DNA from: Flavobacterium sp. YJ01 | GTDB taxonomy: Bacteria > Bacteroidota > Bacteroidia > Flavobacteriales > Flavobacteriaceae | NCBI RefSeq assembly: GCF_029320955.1 | Contig: NZ_CP119757.1 | Location: 2,976,001-3,040,000, forward strand | Reading direction: 5' to 3' | Length of the DNA stretch: 64,000 nt | In this document: positions 25,177-33,524 of the stretch, piece after piece | Numbering within the stretch: the first letter of the stretch is position 1 | Layout of the letters: every line of letters begins with the position of its first letter | Made by a program: the position numbers and the translations under genes | Notes under the pieces: generated by a model | The model's input: the letters and a program-made list of their open reading frames with translations, nothing else | Databases searched by the model: none | What the model was told of the DNA's origin: nothing

Positions 25177-27429
25177 ATGAAATATTTATTTTTGACAATA
25201 TTAATACTTTCAACTAAAAACTTCTATTCACAAAATATCTCTGGAAAAGTGGAAACAGATATTCCATCTATTCAAGAAATTAATGTTCGTTTATTAAACA
25301 CAAACTTTAAAACGCAAATCGATTCGCTTGGTTTTTATAAACTAGAAAATGTTCCAAGCGGTTCTTATAAAATCTCGGTAAATTCGAACGGATTCAAAAC
25401 CATAACTCAAAAAATTACAGTTTTAGAAAATGAAAATTTAATTCTTGATTTTGAATTAAAGGAAGATCAAAATGAATTGAATGAAGTGGTAGTTTCAGGA
25501 ACTTTAAAACCAGTTAAACGTTTAGAAAGCGCTGTTCCTGTTGAGGTTTATTCGCCAACTTTCTTCAAGAAAAATCCAACACCTAGTATTTACGATGCGC
25601 TTCAAAACATCAATGGCGTTCGTCCGCAGTTAAATTGCGGGGTTTGCAACACGGGAGATATTCATATCAATGGTCTTGAAGGCCCTTATACTTTAGTAAT
25701 GATTGATGGAATGCCTATTGTAAGCAGTCTTTCGACGGTTTATGGTTTGTCTGGAATTCCTAATTCTCTTGTAGAAAGAATTGAGATTGTAAAAGGCCCA
25801 GCTTCGTCTCTTTACGGAAGTGAAGCAGTTGGCGGTCTGATTAATATTATTACTAAAAACCCAACAAACGCGCCGACTTTTTCTGCCGATTATTTTACGA
25901 CTTCTTATTTTGAAAGCAATTTCGATTTGGGAACGAAGTTTAATGTTGGTAAAAAAGCAACGTCTATTATCGGAATTAATTATTTCAATTATGATCAAGT
26001 TATTGATAAAGACAACGATAATTTTACCGATGTAACACTTTCTGAACGCATTTCGGTTTTTAATAAATGGAGTTTTAAAAGAAATCAGAATCGACTTTTT
26101 ACAATCGCAGCGCGCGGAATGTACGAAGATCGCTGGGGCGGAGACATTCGTTGGGAGAAAAAATATAGAGGAGGCGATGAAATTTATGGTGAAAGCATTT
26201 ATACGAAAAGAGCCGAATTAATCGGAAGTTATCAATTGCCTTTTGAAGAAAAATTGATGCTTTCTTTCTCTGGAAATGTTCATTATCAAGACAGCCGTTA
26301 CGGAACAACATCTTATATCGCCAATCAGAAAATTGGATTTTTGCAGTTAACTTGGGATAAAAAAATCGGAAGAAATGATTTATTAGCAGGAATTGCAAGT
26401 CGTTACACTTATTACGACGACAATACGCCCGCAACCAAAGAAGCTGAAAATACTTGGCTTCCAGGAATTTTTGTTCAGGACGAAATTACATTTTCTCCTA
26501 AAAGTCAGGTTTTGTTAGGAATGCGTTACGATTATAATTCTATTCACGGTTCTATTTTTACGCCGAGATTTGCCTATCGTTTTAAAGCAAACGAAAACAC
26601 GATTTTCAGATTAAATGCCGGTACTGGGTTTCGTGTTGTGAATTTGTTTACCGAAGATCACGCTGCTTTAACAGGTTCGCGAGATGTTGTAATTGCGAAT
26701 AATTTGAATCCTGAACAATCTGTAAATGTCAATTTGAATTACATTCAGAAAATCAATTTCGGAAATGGAACTTTTATGGGAATTGAAACTACAGCTTTCT
26801 ACACAAGATTTAGCAATAAAATTATTTCAGATTACGAAACCGATCCAAATAAAATCATTTATGATAATATCGATGGTTATGCAATCAGCCAAGGAATTAG
26901 CACCAATGTTGATCTTAATTTTCCGTCTGGATTGAAGTTTATTCTCGGAGCAACGGTTTTGGATAATAAAAATGTAGAAAACGGAATTTCGCAGAGACCT
27001 TTTCTAACAGAGAATTTTACAGGAACTTGGAGTATTTCATATAAAATTCAACCTTGGAATTTGTCATTGGATTATACAGGAAATGTTTACAGTCCGATGA
27101 ATTTGCCTTTGCTGAGCGAAACTGATCCAAGAAGTCCAAAATCGCCTTGGTATAGTATTCAGAACATTCAATTTACGTATTCGGGCTGGAAAGATTTTGA
27201 GTTGTATGGAGGAATCAAAAACCTCTTGAACTTTACTCCCAAACAAAATAATCCGTTTTTGATTTCGAGAACCAATGATCCGTTTGATAAAAATGTGCAA
27301 TACGATCCGGCTGGAAAAGTGATGGTTACACCAGATAACCCGTACGGTTTGACTTTTGATACAACTTATGTTTATGGACAAAACCAGACGATTCGTGGGT
27401 TTTTAGGATTGCGATATACGTTTAGATAA
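25177..27429 (+). CDS. TonB-dependent outer-membrane receptor
   Basis: 750 residues from ATG 25177 (the frame also opens at a TTG 8 codons upstream). Signal peptide to about residue 18, a carboxypeptidase-like regulatory beta domain (about 20-95), a plug domain beginning near 100 (LNEVVVSG), and a 22-strand barrel ending in a C-terminal aromatic residue (GLRYTFR). The plug has an unusual C154-GV-C157 pair (LNCGVCNTG), a possible metal site. Downstream of the Fur-controlled merC set; probably imports a chelated metal. Ligand unknown. Confidence 0.9.
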   Translation: MKYLFLTILILSTKNFYSQNISGKVETDIPSIQEINVRLLNTNFKTQIDSLGFYKLENVPSGSYKISVNSNGFKTITQKITVLENENLILDFELKEDQNELNEVVVSGTLKPVKRLESAVPVEVYSPTFFKKNPTPSIYDALQNINGVRPQLNCGVCNTGDIHINGLEGPYTLVMIDGMPIVSSLSTVYGLSGIPNSLVERIEIVKGPASSLYGSEAVGGLINIITKNPTNAPTFSADYFTTSYFESNFDLGTKFNVGKKATSIIGINYFNYDQVIDKDNDNFTDVTLSERISVFNKWSFKRNQNRLFTIAARGMYEDRWGGDIRWEKKYRGGDEIYGESIYTKRAELIGSYQLPFEEKLMLSFSGNVHYQDSRYGTTSYIANQKIGFLQLTWDKKIGRNDLLAGIASRYTYYDDNTPATKEAENTWLPGIFVQDEITFSPKSQVLLGMRYDYNSIHGSIFTPRFAYRFKANENTIFRLNAGTGFRVVNLFTEDHAALTGSRDVVIANNLNPEQSVNVNLNYIQKINFGNGTFMGIETTAFYTRFSNKIISDYETDPNKIIYDNIDGYAISQGISTNVDLNFPSGLKFILGATVLDNKNVENGISQRPFLTENFTGTWSISYKIQPWNLSLDYTGNVYSPMNLPLLSETDPRSPKSPWYSIQNIQFTYSGWKDFELYGGIKNLLNFTPKQNNPFLISRTNDPFDKNVQYDPAGKVMVTPDNPYGLTFDTTYVYGQNQTIRGFLGLRYTFR

Positions 27430-27437
27430 ATTTATGA

Positions 27438-27622
27438 GCCACAGATTAAAAGGATTAGAAAGGATTAGAAAGGATTAGAAAGGATTAGAAAGGATTTTTT
27501 ACTTCGTTTGTCACCCTGAGCGAAGTCGAAGGGCACTCCAATTGGAATGGGCTTCGACTTCGCTCAGCCTGATAAACAAAAAATCCTTTTAATCCTTTAT
27601 CCCGATAGCTATCGGGAGTGGC
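27438..27622. repeat. Composite repeat: tandem 10-mers inside a nested inverted repeat
   Basis: Outer arms begin GCCACAGATTAAAAGGATTA and end in AAATCCTTTTAATCC with a terminal GTGGCA. Four perfect tandem copies of AGGATTAGAA (27451-27490) plus a part copy follow the left arm. An inner pair is CCTGAGCGAAGTCGAAGG with its complement CTTCGACTTCGCTCAG. The palindrome CCCGATAGCTATCGGG is near the right end. A TonB receptor lies upstream and a thioredoxin gene downstream. Confidence 0.8.
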
Positions 27623-27637
27623 AAAAATCAACAAACA

Positions 27638-28102
27638 ATGAAAAAGCTATTTCTAACAATTTTCTTCTTCGGAATTTCAGCAACAGCTTTCTGTCAGCTG
27701 AAGACTAACTCTTTTCAAGAAATAGATAGTTTACAGCAAATTCGAAAGCGAAAAATCATTGTTTTTATTCATACCGACTGGTGTCAGTTTTGCCAAAGAA
27801 TGAAAGCTACAACTTTTAAAAATCAGGAAATTATTGAAAAACTAAATTCAGATTTTTATTTCGTTGATTTTAATGCAGAAGAAAAACAAGATATTACATT
27901 CAATAACCACGTTTTTAAATATTTGCCTTCTGGAAATAATGTTGGTGTTCATGAACTTGCTTTGCAATTAGGAACTCAAAACAATCAAATTACTTATCCC
28001 GTTTTGTGTGTTTTGAATGAGAAAAATGAAATTATATTTCAATATTCTAATTATTTAGCTCCAAAAGATTTCAAACTTCTTTTAAATAAACTCGAAGATT
28101 AG
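27638..28102 (+). CDS. Thioredoxin-family secreted protein
   Basis: 154 residues. Signal peptide ending FCQ (about residue 20), then a thioredoxin fold with the dithiol C49-QF-C52 in HTDWCQFCQRM and the cis-proline region (TYPVLCVL). Expected to act in the periplasm as a thiol reductant or oxidant. It follows the TonB receptor. Together with the CPYC oxidoreductase and MerC it suggests thiol chemistry around the imported metal. Confidence 0.85.
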   Translation: MKKLFLTIFFFGISATAFCQLKTNSFQEIDSLQQIRKRKIIVFIHTDWCQFCQRMKATTFKNQEIIEKLNSDFYFVDFNAEEKQDITFNNHVFKYLPSGNNVGVHELALQLGTQNNQITYPVLCVLNEKNEIIFQYSNYLAPKDFKLLLNKLED

Positions 28103-28420
28103 AACTAATTATTTTTACTGCTAAACTCACTCAAATCAAATTTTTTTAAGATAATTAGTTATTAATCAGCTCTTTCAGAATTAATTTGTAAATTAGTTAA
28201 AAACTGTTCAAAGCTTGAAGTTGTTGAAAATCAAATAGATGTGATTTTTTGGATTTAGATTTTATATTTTTTAATGTTTTTGAGATAATAAAGAAAAAAC
28301 AAATGGATTTTTAGTTTAAAAGAAAGAGCTTTTTTTTAAAGAAACGCAACCAAATCCATTTTTGGTTATCTATAATTTATAGTCAGTGTTGTAAAAAAAC
28401 AGCTAAGTAACAGAAAATGT
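28103..28420. other. 318-bp gap without recognised features
   Basis: Very AT-rich, between the thioredoxin gene and a glycosyltransferase. I see no open frame of credible size and no hairpin terminator. A small palindrome CTATAATTTATAG near 28370 may be part of a promoter, but no TAnnTTTG box is clear. Confidence 0.5.
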
Positions 28421-29617
28421 ATGGGGATATTTAAGAATCTAGAACTCTATTGCAAGAGAAAAAAAATAATTAAAAGCCAGTCCGATCAATCAATACCAAA
28501 CTACAATACTTATAATCCGTCAAATAAAACTATTGTTTTTTTTAATATTAATATGCCGTCTCCCGACCAAGATTCTGGTTCTAATAGACTTAAAGAGATT
28601 ATTTTGTTTTTTAAAAGTAAAAACTACAACTGTATTATTTGCTCAAAAGATACTTTTCGTGACAATGGTTATGTAAGTTATTTTAGCAAAATGGGAGTAA
28701 TTGTGTTCGTTGAAACGAATCAATACAAAACTTACTTTGATTTTGTAAAATCAATTCCCAAAGTCGATTTTGTCTGGTATTATGGTGCACGAACATTACT
28801 TTATAATTTGAAAAAAGTAAAAGAGATTGTACCAAATGCAAAATCAATTTTTGATATGGTCGATATTCATTTTCTGCGTTACAAAAGAGCGATGGAAATT
28901 GATCCGAAACGAATTTCTATCAAGAAAAATTACAACAAGTTTTTTTTCGTTGAAACCAGATTAGCTCAAACGGTAGATTTTGTTATAACCATTTCTGATA
29001 TTGAAAAGGAAATTATGTTGAAATATATCGATCCAGATAAATTGATTACGATTTCCAATATTCATTATCAAAAAATTAAAAAAGAAGAAACGCTGGCTTT
29101 TGAAGACCGCGAAGACATTCTTTTTATTGGTTCCGGACACGAACCCAACATTGATGCGGTGACTTATTTGTATCACGAAATAATGCCTATTGTTTGGCAG
29201 AAAAATGCCAATATTAAAGTTAATATAATTGGAAATGTAAAGGATAAGATCAAAAAGATTACAGATTCTAGATTTATATTTCGAGGATATGTTTCAAATA
29301 TTGATTCTCTTTTTACCAAAAACAAAATAATGGTCGTGCCTTTGCGATATGGCGCTGGCGTAAAAGGAAAAATTGGACAAGCTTTTGAGTATTTTCTTCC
29401 AGTTATAACTTCTTCTGTTGGAGCAGAAGGAATGCAACTTGTTCATCAAAAAAATGCTTTGGTTTATGATAAGAAAGAAGAATTTGCATCGGCAATAATT
29501 GATTTGTACAATAACAAAACGCTGTGGACAGAATTGCAGCAAAATTCTGAGAAAAGTTTGGAGCCATTCTCTATCCATGTTTTAGAACCTATTTTTTTAA
29601 GAATCGATGCTTTATAA
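28421..29617 (+). CDS. Glycosyltransferase (GT4-like)
   Basis: 398 residues. The N-terminal Rossmann lobe (IVFFNINMPSPDQDSGSNRL) and the C-terminal lobe (ILFIGSGHEPNIDAVTYL, then MVVPLRYGAGVKGKIGQAFEYFLPVITSSVGAEGM) carry the group-1 pattern, including the nucleotide-sugar binding GVKGKIGQAF..PVI segment. No membrane segment. Likely transfers a sugar during surface polysaccharide or glycoprotein synthesis. It is isolated from other sugar genes here, so its acceptor cannot be predicted. Confidence 0.85.
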   Translation: MGIFKNLELYCKRKKIIKSQSDQSIPNYNTYNPSNKTIVFFNINMPSPDQDSGSNRLKEIILFFKSKNYNCIICSKDTFRDNGYVSYFSKMGVIVFVETNQYKTYFDFVKSIPKVDFVWYYGARTLLYNLKKVKEIVPNAKSIFDMVDIHFLRYKRAMEIDPKRISIKKNYNKFFFVETRLAQTVDFVITISDIEKEIMLKYIDPDKLITISNIHYQKIKKEETLAFEDREDILFIGSGHEPNIDAVTYLYHEIMPIVWQKNANIKVNIIGNVKDKIKKITDSRFIFRGYVSNIDSLFTKNKIMVVPLRYGAGVKGKIGQAFEYFLPVITSSVGAEGMQLVHQKNALVYDKKEEFASAIIDLYNNKTLWTELQQNSEKSLEPFSIHVLEPIFLRIDAL

Positions 29618-29675
29618 TCCAAATACTGTATCCAACAATTTGTAATTTTGACTTTAAAGAGAATATTATTAATCT

Positions 29676-29722
29676 AAAAAAATATACCACTATAAGAAAT
29701 TCTTATAGTGGTATATTTTTAG
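29676..29722. terminator. Bidirectional terminator between glycosyltransferase and MACPF genes
   Basis: AAATATACCACTATAAGAA arm, short ATTC loop, then the complementary arm and T run. A long, nearly perfect palindrome between convergent genes. Confidence 0.85.
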
Positions 29723-29778
29723 AAAAGGTTTAAAAATAATTTCTAAATATAAGTTATTTTATATCAGTAGTTTTTATT

Positions 29779-31185
29779 TTATAATGGTGCATAAAACGCT
29801 ATACCTTCTTTTGTCCAATAACTAGAGCCAGCACTTGGAGAAATTGCAAAATAATGATCGCTACTAGCTTTATATGAGTATACTGGAGTTCTTCCTGGAC
29901 CAGGTTCTGAATATGCATAAAAGCAAACCCCCATGTATTGATTCCAATATGACGTGGGTTGTAATGTGCTAACTTTTGCATAGTAATGCTCCCAACCTAC
30001 TGTGCTTTTATATCCATAAATAGGAATAGTATTTTCTGCTTTATATTTAAATGCCTTAAAATTAGGACCTTCATTGATCCAATAATTTGTTGGTTGTAAA
30101 TTAGTACTAAAATCTAAGTAATGCATACTTGCTCCATCATTTTTATAACTGTACAAATATTCTGGAATATCAATACCAACTACAGTATTGTCAGCGAGAT
30201 ACTGAGTATTGTAGTTTATTAATTCTGTTTTTTTAGTAGGGTTATCTATTAAATCGGAAATATTTACCAAACCAGATTGCGCTATATCAACTAAAACGGA
30301 ATTAGATGGGGTAGAGCTGTTTTGCCAGCCTGAAATGTTTAACTTTGTTGTAGATTCATTTACATTAATATCACCAACTAAAGACTTCGATGGATCTCCG
30401 CCTCTTGTGGTATAATGAAGCTTTCCATTTATATTTTTTGATGCAGATGAAGTATTTACATCAGTATTGGTATTTACATCAAAATATTTCGATACATTTA
30501 CTTTAACTCCAACTTTAGAGGCTTCGACTCTATTGTCATTTGTTGTTTCGGATTGATACATTATATCCAGTTTAGCCCCAGTATATATATCCACAAGGAC
30601 ATGTGTCCCATAGTCTCTCACAATTTGCTGAGCAGTTTTTGATTGTAAGTCAGCGACAAATTCTGGGGTTAAATATTGCTTTAATAAATCAATAGAGGTG
30701 TTCATTCTAGATCTGCGTTGCTTAATTAGTACGCTACAACTACCATAAATGTACTTTGAATCAAAATGAGTTGAATCACGCTTACTATATTTAAATGAAG
30801 CAGAAATGTCTACCCCATATACTTTAAATTTTGCAGTAGCATCAGTTTTCGAAGAGATTCCTCTAGAGTATGATTCAGCATTTTCTGCGTAGTCTTCTTT
30901 TAATTCTGACGAGTATAATGATTCTAGTACTAATCTTCCAGCTTGTTCTGTTTTGAATCTTTCAATGTCAATGACTTGAAATCCTGCAGATTCTGGGTTT
31001 GCGAATTTTTTAGTTACATCATAACCTGCTCCCAATAAATCGTACATACCATCACCACTTTTGGATGTTAATGACTTATCTGTAACTACAATATTTGTTT
31101 GGTCTTCAATTACAGGATTCTCAGAGCAAGAGACAATTAATATCAACATTAAAATCAATGAAGATAGAAAAGTATTTTTTTTCAT
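29779..31185 (-). CDS. MACPF-domain lipoprotein with C-terminal repeat domain
   Basis: 468 residues from ATG 31185. The longer frame (17 codons more) lacks a signal pattern. Lipobox LILIVSC (C20) predicts an outer-membrane-anchored lipoprotein. The central MACPF/perforin domain includes the signature YGTHVLVDIYTGAKLD. The C-terminal ~140 residues have three ~40-residue repeats, each with a Y-x-Y-K start, a central HY and an SYW.. / GV.FYAY-like end, resembling DUF5648-type sugar/surface-binding repeats. Bacteroidota MACPF lipoproteins of the BSAP group kill related strains, so pore formation against competitors is plausible. No immunity gene is recognisable next to it. Confidence 0.85.
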   Translation of the reverse strand: MKKNTFLSSLILMLILIVSCSENPVIEDQTNIVVTDKSLTSKSGDGMYDLLGAGYDVTKKFANPESAGFQVIDIERFKTEQAGRLVLESLYSSELKEDYAENAESYSRGISSKTDATAKFKVYGVDISASFKYSKRDSTHFDSKYIYGSCSVLIKQRRSRMNTSIDLLKQYLTPEFVADLQSKTAQQIVRDYGTHVLVDIYTGAKLDIMYQSETTNDNRVEASKVGVKVNVSKYFDVNTNTDVNTSSASKNINGKLHYTTRGGDPSKSLVGDINVNESTTKLNISGWQNSSTPSNSVLVDIAQSGLVNISDLIDNPTKKTELINYNTQYLADNTVVGIDIPEYLYSYKNDGASMHYLDFSTNLQPTNYWINEGPNFKAFKYKAENTIPIYGYKSTVGWEHYYAKVSTLQPTSYWNQYMGVCFYAYSEPGPGRTPVYSYKASSDHYFAISPSAGSSYWTKEGIAFYAPL

Positions 31186-31395
31186 TTTTCTTTGGGGTTT
31201 TAATTTTCTTACAAATGAAACTTTTTTCGTTTCCAATTTTGTATAAATTTATTTTTTTTAACTTTAATTTAACGTTTTTTTTCTTTCAATAGATACATCA
31301 AATCATATTGAAAATACTTACATCAAGATAAATATTGCTATATACTCCTATGTTATTTTTAAAAAAAGGTAAAATAAAATTCCTTATTTTTGAGA

Positions 31396-32565
31396 ATGAA
31401 CTCTTCGCAAATTAAACACTTTGACTATATTTTTACTGGAAGCGGACTGGCATCTTTAATGACAGTTTACAAAATGATTCTGTCTGGAAAATTCTCAGAT
31501 AAGACTATTTTGCTGCTAGATCAGAATGCTAAGAAAACAAATGACAGAACTTGGTGTTTTTGGGAAAAAGAAGAATCGATTTGGAATTCTATAATTTCGA
31601 AAAATTGGGATTCTGCTTTATTTGCCAATGAAAGTTTTAAACGCTATATGGCGTTGAAACCTTATAAATACAATCAAATTCGGGGAATTGACTTTTATAA
31701 TTTTGTTTTTGAAGCAATTGCAAAACATCCAAACATTACTTTTTTGAACGAAAAAGTAACCGATATTAATGAACTTGAAACTCACGTTTTTGTCGGAACA
31801 GAAGAAAATAGATACACAGCAAATTATCTTTTCAATAGTATTTATACGAAGGCTTTCGCCGAAAGCCAAACCAAATTTCCCGTTTTGCAACAGCATTTTA
31901 TAGGTTGGTTTGTAAAAACAGAAACAGAAGTTTTTGATTCTGAAATGGCTACTTTCATGGATTTTTCGGTAGAACAAAAAAGAAACACACGATTTATGTA
32001 TGTTCTGCCAACTTCTAAAACCGAAGCTTTAGTGGAATACACCTTGTTTTCGGAGAAACTGCTTCCAAAAGAAGAATATGAAAAGGCAATCGAAATTTAT
32101 TTGAAGAATCTGAAAATTGAAAATTTTAAAATAATAGAAAAAGAACAAGGAAGTATTCCAATGACATGTTATCCTTTTTGGAAAAAAAATACAAAACGAG
32201 TTTTAAATATCGGAACCGCCGGCGGATGGACAAAAGCCAGCACAGGTTATACTTTTAAAAATTCAGATAAGAAATCATCTCAATTGGTTGAATTTCTTCA
32301 AAATGTTGCGCCAAATTCCTTAAGCATGAAAACATTTCATAAAAAAAGCCGATTTTGGGTTTATGATTTGTTGCTTCTGGATATTTTATATCGTCATAAC
32401 GAATTAGGAAACAGTATTTTTTCTTCGTTATTTAAAAAAGGAAATCCTACTCTGATTTTTAAATTTTTAGATGAAGAAACAACTGTTGTTGAAGATTTAA
32501 AAGTGATTTCGAAATGTCCAAAAATACCATTTTTAAAGGCTTTATTTCGTGTAATTTTCAAATAA
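31396..32565 (+). CDS. crtY: Lycopene cyclase (CrtY-type)
   Basis: Cyclises lycopene to beta-carotene. 389 residues from ATG 31396 (an upstream TTG adds two codons). N-terminal FAD-binding pattern YIFTGSGLASLMTVYKM, then DQNAKKTNDRTWCFW, the conserved RGIDFY block, and GTAGGWTKASTGYTF. Matches CrtY/lycopene beta-cyclase. It stands alone here: no crtB, crtI or crtZ in this window. Yellow-orange carotenoids fit flavobacterial pigmentation. Confidence 0.9.
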   Translation: MNSSQIKHFDYIFTGSGLASLMTVYKMILSGKFSDKTILLLDQNAKKTNDRTWCFWEKEESIWNSIISKNWDSALFANESFKRYMALKPYKYNQIRGIDFYNFVFEAIAKHPNITFLNEKVTDINELETHVFVGTEENRYTANYLFNSIYTKAFAESQTKFPVLQQHFIGWFVKTETEVFDSEMATFMDFSVEQKRNTRFMYVLPTSKTEALVEYTLFSEKLLPKEEYEKAIEIYLKNLKIENFKIIEKEQGSIPMTCYPFWKKNTKRVLNIGTAGGWTKASTGYTFKNSDKKSSQLVEFLQNVAPNSLSMKTFHKKSRFWVYDLLLLDILYRHNELGNSIFSSLFKKGNPTLIFKFLDEETTVVEDLKVISKCPKIPFLKALFRVIFK

Positions 32566-32676
32566 AATCATACGGGATTAAGACTTTCGATTTTACGACT
32601 TTCCAACTTTCGACTAAATCAATCGAACTATAACAAAACTTTATACTTCAAATTAACTAGTTGCGAGTAAACTTTG

Positions 32677-32684
32677 TAACTTTG
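32677..32684 (+). promoter_or_regulatory. Possible -7 box for the bacilliredoxin gene
   Basis: TAACTTTG fits TAnnTTTG, 32 bases before the ATG. The nearest TTG is only 13 bases upstream, so spacing is not ideal. Confidence 0.4.
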
Positions 32685-32716
32685 CAGTTCAAAAGTAAAA
32701 TTTAAAAGACAAGAAT

Positions 32717-33127
32717 ATGTATCCACTAGACATGGTAAAACCAATGGAAGCTGAATTAACAGCTGCAGGTTTTCAAGATTTACATAGTGCTGAAGCTGTT
32801 GAGAATGCTATCAAAGCTGAAGGTACCACTTTAGTTGTTGTGAACTCTGTTTGCGGTTGTGCTGCTAGAAATGCGCGTCCAGGAGCAAAAATGAGTTTAC
32901 AAGGAGCTAAAAAACCAGATCACCTTATTACGGTTTTTGCTGGTGTTGACAAAGAAGCTGTTGATGCTGCAAGACAACATATGTTTCCTTTTCCTCCATC
33001 TTCGCCATCTATGGCTTTGTTCAAAAACGGAGAATTGGTTCACATGTTAGAGCGTCACCACATCGAAGGTCGTCCAGCTGAATTAATCGCTGAGAATTTG
33101 CAAGATGCGTTTAACGAGTTTTGCTAA
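32717..33127 (+). CDS. Bacilliredoxin, BrxA/BrxB (YphP/YqiW) family
   Basis: 136 residues, the family length. C46-G-C48 in [14 protein letters not shown] is the redox motif, and [15 protein letters not shown] is the second conserved block. In Firmicutes such proteins remove bacillithiol from modified proteins. Whether this organism makes bacillithiol cannot be told here, so the partner thiol is open. Stands alone between crtY and an RND efflux operon. Confidence 0.9.
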   Translation: MYPLDMVKPMEAELTAAGFQDLHSAEAVENAIKAEGTTLVVVNSVCGCAARNARPGAKMSLQGAKKPDHLITVFAGVDKEAVDAARQHMFPFPPSSPSMALFKNGELVHMLERHHIEGRPAELIAENLQDAFNEFC

Positions 33128-33213
33128 TTTTTTTTAAGGAGCTAAGGTTCTGAGTTGCTGAGGTTCTAAGGTTTTAGATACAAAGTGACAAAGGTACAGA
33201 GTTACAAAGATTA

Positions 33214-33251
33214 AAAAAGAGGGTGTTTCAATTTCTGAAACACCCTCTTTT
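33214..33251. terminator. Terminator after the bacilliredoxin gene
   Basis: AAAGAGGGTGTTTCA and TGAAACACCCTCTTT arms with a T-rich end, loop ATTTC. The apical GTTTCA.. resembles the loops of the hairpins at 3341-3379 and 3616-3650. Confidence 0.85.
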
Positions 33252-33261
33252 CATTTTTATA

Positions 33262-33439
33262 TGTTCCGCAGGAACATCTCGTCGGTAGAAAATTTGTATT
33301 GTTATGAATATTTTACGTTCCGTAGGAACGTTTGACACCATTATATAATTAAAAAATGACACACAAACGTTCCTACGGAACGTAAAATTAGGTTGTTTGC
33401 TATTTTTTTGCTACTGACGAAACATTCCTACGGAATGTG
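33262..33439. repeat. Family A compound inverted repeat, copy 2 (~178 bp)
   Basis: Same order of arms as copy 1 (3394-3569): GTTCCGCAGGAAC plus GTCGGTAGAAA, ACGTTCCGTAGGAACGT, then ACGTTCCTACGGAACGT and a degenerate right outer arm (CTACTGACGAAAC plus ATTCCTACGGAAT). Between convergent genes, just after a terminator, as in copy 1. It sits inside CAAAG-type repeat sequence (see findings). Confidence 0.85.
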
Positions 33440-33524
33440 ATGAAAAAGTGCAAAAGGGATGCTTTTATTAAGAATTGAGAGAAACCTTTATCCCTTTGCC
33501 TCTCTGTCCCTTTGAACCTCAAGA

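Noticed and set aside
27451..27496. Possible CRISPR or tandem repeat array
   Set aside because: Units are contiguous 10-mers without spacers, and no cas genes are present; a tandem repeat, not a CRISPR array.
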